From Vibrio furnissii CIP 102972 (GTDB lineage Bacteria > Pseudomonadota > Gammaproteobacteria > Enterobacterales > Vibrionaceae), in contig NZ_ACZP01000006.1 in assembly GCF_000176175.1 (NCBI RefSeq), positions 1-62,397 on the forward strand: 62,397 nucleotides of DNA, written 5' to 3'. A model generated the notes under the pieces. It searched no databases and was not told where the DNA came from. It was given only the letters and a program-made list of their open reading frames with translations. Position numbers and translations under genes: made by a program. Positions 58,562 through 62,397 of this stretch are shown here, in pieces (position 1 is the stretch's first letter; every line of letters starts with the position of its first letter).

Positions 58562-59599
58562 ATGGATACCATTCATACTCTCAGTGAGCTGCTAAAAAAT
58601 AGCGGCTGCCAATATCAGGTGTTTGACTTAGGACGCCGCATTCAAGCGATTGATACCGCGCAATTTGAACAAGTGGAACTCGGCCACCAACCTTACCCTT
58701 ACCCGCTAAAACGCACGGCGCATTTGGCGATTGTGTATTGGAACGAATCCAACCAACCTTGGATCTGGTTTTTGAAATTCACGCTGGATGAGCGCGGCTT
58801 GTTGGCGCAAGCCGATGTGGGTCAATTCATCAAATACGTGATTGAAGCCATGGGCACGCGACTCAATCAGGAGATGAGCGACGAGCAGCAACAAAAGCTG
58901 GCCAACAACCCTTACACCTTCAAACCGGCCGACGACAAAATGGCGGTGTTCCACAGCCAAATTCGCGCCCAATTGGGGTTACCATGCAGCCAATACTATG
59001 AACACGCACAGCACTATTTCACTGGCGATTTGGGATGGGAGAATTGGCAAACCGTTGGCTTACAAGGGATCACCGATATTTGCGCCCGCTTAGGCCAAGA
59101 ACAAAATGGTGTTTTGCTGCGCAAAGCGCTCAACCACCTGCCGCCTCAGCCATTGTATGCACTGCTCGGTGCATTGGAGCACATCGCGCTGCCAGAAAAA
59201 CTGGCTGCACGCCTTCAAGAGCATGCCGAGGCACAAATCGCTGCTCACGAGCCAGATCTGTTTTTACTTTCAGCCCTCGTACGTGCCTTGTCCGGCGCTC
59301 CGGCGGCAATACAAAGTCAAGTATTGGATGCGGTGTTAAACAGCCCGCGCTTGAGCCACCCAGAAGTGCTGATTGGGATTGCTGGCCGCAGTTGGTCGAT
59401 GCTTGCCGACAGCGGTCGCGCTCAGCGCTTTTTATTGCGTTTGGCACAAAGCGGGAATCAGTCGTTGTTCAACCAGTTGTTTGCGGATTTGGTGATGCTG
59501 CCTGAGCTGCGCCTCGTGCTCCTGCCGTTGCTACACACCAGCCCGTCCCCAGAACTGGCGCAAGCCCTGATGAACCTGCAACAGTCGACGAAAGGGTAA
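58562..59599 (+). CDS. DUF3549-family protein
   Basis: 345-residue cytoplasmic protein of unknown function, conserved in vibrios and relatives at this locus. The N-terminal half is alpha/beta (CQYQVFDLGRRIQAIDTAQF; YWNESNQPWIWFLKFTLDE) and the C-terminal half (about 180-340) is a run of helical pairs resembling HEAT-like repeats (LYALLGALEHIALPEKLAARL; LLSALVRALSGAPAAIQ). No catalytic motif or membrane segment seen. DUF3301 follows 4 bases after the stop. Confidence 0.82.
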   Translation: MDTIHTLSELLKNSGCQYQVFDLGRRIQAIDTAQFEQVELGHQPYPYPLKRTAHLAIVYWNESNQPWIWFLKFTLDERGLLAQADVGQFIKYVIEAMGTRLNQEMSDEQQQKLANNPYTFKPADDKMAVFHSQIRAQLGLPCSQYYEHAQHYFTGDLGWENWQTVGLQGITDICARLGQEQNGVLLRKALNHLPPQPLYALLGALEHIALPEKLAARLQEHAEAQIAAHEPDLFLLSALVRALSGAPAAIQSQVLDAVLNSPRLSHPEVLIGIAGRSWSMLADSGRAQRFLLRLAQSGNQSLFNQLFADLVMLPELRLVLLPLLHTSPSPELAQALMNLQQSTKG

Positions 59600-59603
59600 A
59601 TGC

Positions 59604-59906
59604 ATGATTGGTGACCTGTTGAGCATTGTGCTGTTTAGCCTCGTCTGCTTTGCATTCTGGCAACAGCGTCGCCAGTCCGAACTCGCCAAAGCCCGCATTG
59701 CGCGCAAGTGCGACGAACTCGAGCTGCAACTGCTGAGTGTTTCGTTTGGGCACCACAAATGGAAAACGCCCGATCATCGCTGGCGTTGGCATACCGTGTA
59801 TTATTTTGAGTTTTCAGCGCTCGGTAACGACTGCTATCAGGGCCATTTGATCATGCGCGGTTTTACGCCGCAGGCATTCCATGTGCCACCGCATCGTATG
59901 GTGTAG
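59604..59906 (+). CDS. DUF3301-family small membrane protein
   Basis: 100 residues of unknown function. One N-terminal membrane helix (DLLSIVLFSLVCFAFWQQ), then a short basic/coiled segment and a compact beta-rich C-terminal part (WRWHTVYYFEFSALGNDCYQGHL is cut across residues 67-89). Its 3' end overlaps the convergent acetyltransferase gene by 44 bases. Confidence 0.85.
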   Translation: MIGDLLSIVLFSLVCFAFWQQRRQSELAKARIARKCDELELQLLSVSFGHHKWKTPDHRWRWHTVYYFEFSALGNDCYQGHLIMRGFTPQAFHVPPHRMV

Positions 59907-60390
59907 CTGTTTCTTCTTTCAGCCACGCAAACTCGTAATACGGGCCAAATGCGTCTTCATTCACCCCCAGCAGGTGAAAACCGAGCTTGTGTAAAATCGC
60001 AATCGAGGGGTAATGCTGCAAATTCACGGTCGCAGAGACCTTCTCTAAATGGAGTCGTTGACATATTTTGGGGAAAAACGCCAACAGCGCTTCACTGGCT
60101 AAACCTTGTCCCCAATACGCTTTGTCAAAGATATACCCCAGTTCAGCCTGCCCGTCTTCTATGGAGACAAACACATGGCCCATGTATTCGCGGTTGTAAT
60201 TGTCCAGGACCGCCATGGCATGGAGCGTGGGGTCGTGCAGCACACGTTGAAAGAGTTGTTTTGCGGAGGCGACCGTTTTCGGGCCGTTCATCTGAGCGCG
60301 GTTTTTCGCACAGCAGTTGAGCATGAGGAAATCAGACTCAAACGATTCTGTGTAAGGAATAACAAGCGTTCTGCGTGTCACTATTGTCAC
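59863..60390 (-). CDS. RimJ/RimL-type GNAT N-acetyltransferase
   Basis: About 175 residues from a GTG at 60390, which has AAGGATT 7 bases upstream; an in-frame start at 60426 is possible. GNAT features: ELGYIFDKAYWGQGLASEA (beta-4 and the acetyl-CoA pyrophosphate loop, with GQGLA) near 95-113 and NLQHYPSIAILHKLGFHLLG near 133-152. The acceptor cannot be read: family members acetylate ribosomal proteins, amino acids or antibiotics. Stands alone next to the CsrB-type RNA. Confidence 0.87.
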   Translation of the reverse strand: MTIVTRRTLVIPYTESFESDFLMLNCCAKNRAQMNGPKTVASAKQLFQRVLHDPTLHAMAVLDNYNREYMGHVFVSIEDGQAELGYIFDKAYWGQGLASEALLAFFPKICQRLHLEKVSATVNLQHYPSIAILHKLGFHLLGVNEDAFGPYYEFAWLKEETATPYDAVAHGMPAA

Positions 60391-60594
60391 TGACAATCCT
60401 TGTTTACAGCAATTCCGAATAACCAAATTGGCCCTTCCTAGCCCTAGGAAAGTAGCCGAAAATTAAACCAACTGAGATGACATCGTATTGATCTGGATTG
60501 CGATTTGTTCGTTATTTTATAAATTGATTCGCACGAATCGCATGGCCTGACATCAACCGTCAGGATAGCGCGTGGCACATCACGCTTGGAAAGA

Positions 60595-60992
60595 TTAAGA
60601 AAAGCCCCGATACACGGGGTATCGGGGCTTAAGTCTTACTCGCAGCAGTCCGGCTACTGATGATTGCTCCATGCATCATCCATAATAGTGACAGAATCCT
60701 TCTGCCTCGTCCTCGCATCGCCGTCCTAGCGGTGTCCGTTATTCCCTATTGCCAACCGTTCCTGATCAGCACACATCACTTGTTCCCTGAGCGGTGTCCT
60801 TGCCATCATCCTGATGGGGTTCCGACCTCATCCCGAGGTGTCCTGTGCAGTCCTTGCCAGTTTACTCCGTGTAAACCGTCGATTCCGTTCGAAATCCTGC
60901 CATCCGTGTGACGATGTATCCGTTATCGCCATCTTCATCCTGAAACCACCGTCCAGTGGTGAATCCAAATCCGTGTCAGTTCCCTTCCGACA
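60595..60992 (-). ncRNA. csrB: CsrB-family carbon-storage regulatory RNA (CsrA sponge)
   Basis: Read on the minus strand, about 400 nt with more than 20 GGA triplets, many as AGGA or CGGA in small hairpin loops (for example CATCAGGATGATG, CAAGGACT, GCAAGGACACC). It ends in a strong terminator. This is the hallmark of CsrB/C/D RNAs, which titrate CsrA and are made under VarS/VarA (GacS/GacA) control. It fills the gap between the GNAT gene and 61237. Boundaries come from the promoter and terminator. Which of the three Vibrio Csr RNAs it is cannot be decided here. The rest of the gap (60391-60594 and 61030-61236) holds only the promoter and activator site. Confidence 0.9.
60597..60630 (-). terminator. 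Terminator of the CsrB-type RNA
   Basis: On the minus strand AAGCCCCGATACCCCGTG begins a stem closed by TATCGGGGCTT and followed by TTCTTAAT. Confidence 0.9.
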
Positions 60993-60998
60993 GGGTTC

Positions 60999-61026
60999 AA
61001 TTTACGCCACTGCGTTTTTTTCGCAA
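60999..61026 (-). promoter_or_regulatory. Promoter of the CsrB-type RNA
   Basis: On the minus strand TTGCGA (61021-61026), 16 bases, TAAATT (60999-61004). Transcription would begin near 60992. Confidence 0.6.
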
Positions 61027-61149
61027 TGCCCCCCAAAACATTATTTTCATCCCAAAAGAGAACGCACAAAAACAAACACTAAAAATCAAATACTTAAAAC
61101 GATTACATCGCATTTTTCTCGTCACGAAAATCCATTGTCTTACACATCA

Positions 61150-61167
61150 TGTAAGAGATCTCTTACA
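61150..61167. promoter_or_regulatory. GacA/UvrY/VarA-type upstream activator box
   Basis: The perfect 18-bp palindrome TGTAAGAGATCTCTTACA matches the GacA box TGTAAG-N6-CTTACA. It lies about 160 bp upstream of the proposed csrB start, a distance like that of the UvrY site at E. coli csrB. Confidence 0.88.
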
Positions 61168-61236
61168 ACGCATTCCCTCTTTTGCTCGCCATGAAATATC
61201 AGTAAGATCACCCCAATGACTCAAAAGGGACAAACA

Positions 61237-61527
61237 ATGCTCACCAAAGACGTAACTCAAGAGCTGGAAGCGATTCTGACCAGTCTCCACCACGAAGGCA
61301 AAGAGCCCAGCGTGGCCTTAGTGAAAGCCCGCTTGTCGACCTCGGTGCCGATGCCCGCGCTGATCACCATCATCAAAAGCTGGAAAAGCGCCCATCGCGT
61401 GCCCAAAGTGGAAGTGGCTGCACCGTCGACGACGGAAAACGATCGTCTTAGCGCACTGGAACAACAAGTGGCTGAACTGACGCAGCGCGTGCACGCGTTG
61501 GAAGCACAATTGGCAGGTCAATCATGA
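61237..61527 (+). CDS. Small KfrA_N-like putative DNA-binding protein
   Basis: 96 residues from ATG 61237 (AAAAGGGAC 5 bases upstream). Residues 1-50 resemble the N-terminal DNA-binding fold of KfrA-type proteins ([21 protein letters not shown], then a second helix and [12 protein letters not shown]). Residues 65-93 form a leucine/alanine coiled coil ([20 protein letters not shown]), suggesting a dimer. Target unknown. The stop overlaps the next gene by 4 bases. Confidence 0.7.
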   Translation: MLTKDVTQELEAILTSLHHEGKEPSVALVKARLSTSVPMPALITIIKSWKSAHRVPKVEVAAPSTTENDRLSALEQQVAELTQRVHALEAQLAGQS

Positions 61528-61979
61528 TGAAATTATGGGTCGATGCGGACGCCTGTCCGAAAGTGATTCGCGAGACGCTGGTTCGCGCCGCAGAACGCAC
61601 AGGGATTGAATGTACGTTTGTGGCCAACCATTTGGTGCCGGTGCCCAAGCGCGACAACATTCGCAGCCTGCAAGTGGCGAGCGGATTTGATGTGGCCGAC
61701 AACGAAATCGTGCAACGCGTCGCGGCCGGAGATTTGGTGATCACATCCGACATTCCTCTGGCCGATGAAGTGATTACCAAAGGCGCGCTGGCACTCAGCC
61801 CTCGCGGTGAGCTTTACACCAGCGAAACCATCAAAGCGCGCCTCAATATTCGTGACTTTATGGACACCATGCGCTCCAGCGGTATTCAAACCGGCGGCCC
61901 GGCCGCACTGTCGCAAACGGAACGACGTGAATTCGCCAACCACCTCGACCGCATTTTAGCCAAGCACCAGCCGCGCTAA
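61524..61979 (+). CDS. yaiI: YaiI/YqxD-family protein (DUF188, PIN-like)
   Basis: 151 residues (E. coli YaiI 152). The N-terminal [15 protein letters not shown] and the central [20 protein letters not shown] acidic motifs resemble a PIN-type nuclease fold; activity has not been established for the family. C-terminal [21 protein letters not shown] is typical. It is coupled (ATGA overlap) to the KfrA_N-like gene and followed by a terminator. Confidence 0.92.
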   Translation: MMKLWVDADACPKVIRETLVRAAERTGIECTFVANHLVPVPKRDNIRSLQVASGFDVADNEIVQRVAAGDLVITSDIPLADEVITKGALALSPRGELYTSETIKARLNIRDFMDTMRSSGIQTGGPAALSQTERREFANHLDRILAKHQPR

Positions 61980-61985
61980 GCGGAA

Positions 61986-62015
61986 ATAAAAAAACCTGCG
62001 CTGAGCGCAGGTTTT
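61986..62015. terminator. Bidirectional terminator yaiI / AbgT-family gene
   Basis: AAAAAAACCTGCGC-TGA-GCGCAGGTTTT between convergent genes. Confidence 0.88.
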
Positions 62016-62052
62016 CGTTGTCATTGACCGTCATTTGTTTATGGTCAATCGC

Positions 62053-62397
62053 TTATGGCGTGTAGTACGTCGCAGCACCCGGGCCCACCGGCAAACCGAA
62101 CACAAAAACCCACACGTAGAACAGCAGACTCCAGCCAACAATAAACATCACAGAGTACGGCAGCATGGTGGCGATCAACGTACCAATGCCCAAGTTCTTC
62201 ATGTAGCGCGTAGCTACCGCCAAAATCAAGCCGAAGTAGCTCATCATCGGCGTGATGATGTTGGTGGTCGAGTCTCCAATGCGGTACGCCGCTTGAATCA
62301 CTTCGGGTGCGTACCCCACCAGCATCAGCATCGGCACGAAGATCGGTGCGGTCACCGCCCACTGAGCCGACGCAGAACCAATCATCAAGTTAATGAA
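62053..62397 (-). CDS. AbgT-family transporter, C-terminal end
   Basis: The frame runs off the right edge, so only the last 114 codons are seen. [18 protein letters not shown] followed by [11 protein letters not shown] and [18 protein letters not shown] are the conserved C-terminal AbgT hairpin and helix. Family members import p-aminobenzoyl-glutamate or export sulfonamides (AbgT/MtrF/YdaH); which applies here cannot be told from this part. Confidence 0.93.
   Translation of the reverse strand, partial: FINLMIGSASAQWAVTAPIFVPMLMLVGYAPEVIQAAYRIGDSTTNIITPMMSYFGLILAVATRYMKNLGIGTLIATMLPYSVMFIVGWSLLFYVWVFVFGLPVGPGAATYYTP

Noticed and set aside
60660..61219. Plus-strand open frames in the gap before 61237
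   Set aside because: They lie antisense to the GGA-rich CsrB-type RNA and its promoter region, lack ribosome sites and have Pro/Cys/Ser-rich composition.

Overview
The window is core chromosome of a Vibrio. Gene content and order match the arrangement around glyA, treBC, metNIQ and dxs on the large chromosome of V. cholerae-type vibrios, and the roughly 50% G+C resembles V. fluvialis or V. furnissii; the species call is inference from memory, not a search. Vibrio-specific signs include a polar-flagellar sodium stator pair (pomAB), a DUF2310-syd-queF cluster, DUF3549/DUF3301 genes and a CsrB-type RNA next to a GacA/VarA box. I see no transposase, integrase, prophage or CRISPR array.

Layout. 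1-1480: end of ptsI and crr (PTS). 1496-22280: ubiF, then the conserved envelope/RNA block miaB-ybeZ-ybeY-corC-lnt, ybeL, leuS-lptE-holA-rsfS-rlmH-mrdA-mrdB-rlpA-dacA-ybeD-lipB-lipA and a small lipoprotein. 22365-28767: glyA, a YitT-type membrane protein and an RND efflux pair. 29035-29621: four tandem tRNA-Tyr genes. 29732-35291: trehalose uptake and hydrolysis (treR, treB, treC), a MliC-like lipoprotein and gmhB. 35506-38081: metNIQ methionine importer. 38180-46986: DUF2310, syd, queF, a TPR membrane protein with a decayed GGDEF-like domain, a diguanylate cyclase, ppnN and xni. 47034-53853: rlmM-ygdD-hydrolase-gcvA, the small RNA GcvB, thiI, pomAB. 54327-62397: xseB-ispA-dxs, truC-yqcC, DUF3549-DUF3301, a GNAT, a CsrB-family RNA, a small DNA-binding-like protein, a YaiI-family gene and the end of an AbgT-family transporter.

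Regulation can be read at several places: a PurR box before glyA, MetJ boxes before metN, two TreR-like operators before treB, a FliA-like promoter before pomA, and clear promoters for the tRNA-Tyr array, gcvB and csrB.

The most striking anomaly is in crr. Exactly 44 bases (1083-1126) are replaced by the base-by-base complement, not reversed, of the commercial 44-nt PCR-Select (subtractive hybridisation) adaptor 1, which begins with a T7 promoter. Gene length is preserved but an in-frame stop appears. This looks like a data artefact. A second probable sequence error is a one-base insertion in dacA near 19261. I found no convincing new biological system; the most interesting biology is the two regulatory RNAs, the degenerate GGDEF protein beside a diguanylate cyclase, and competing hairpins between leuS and lptE.
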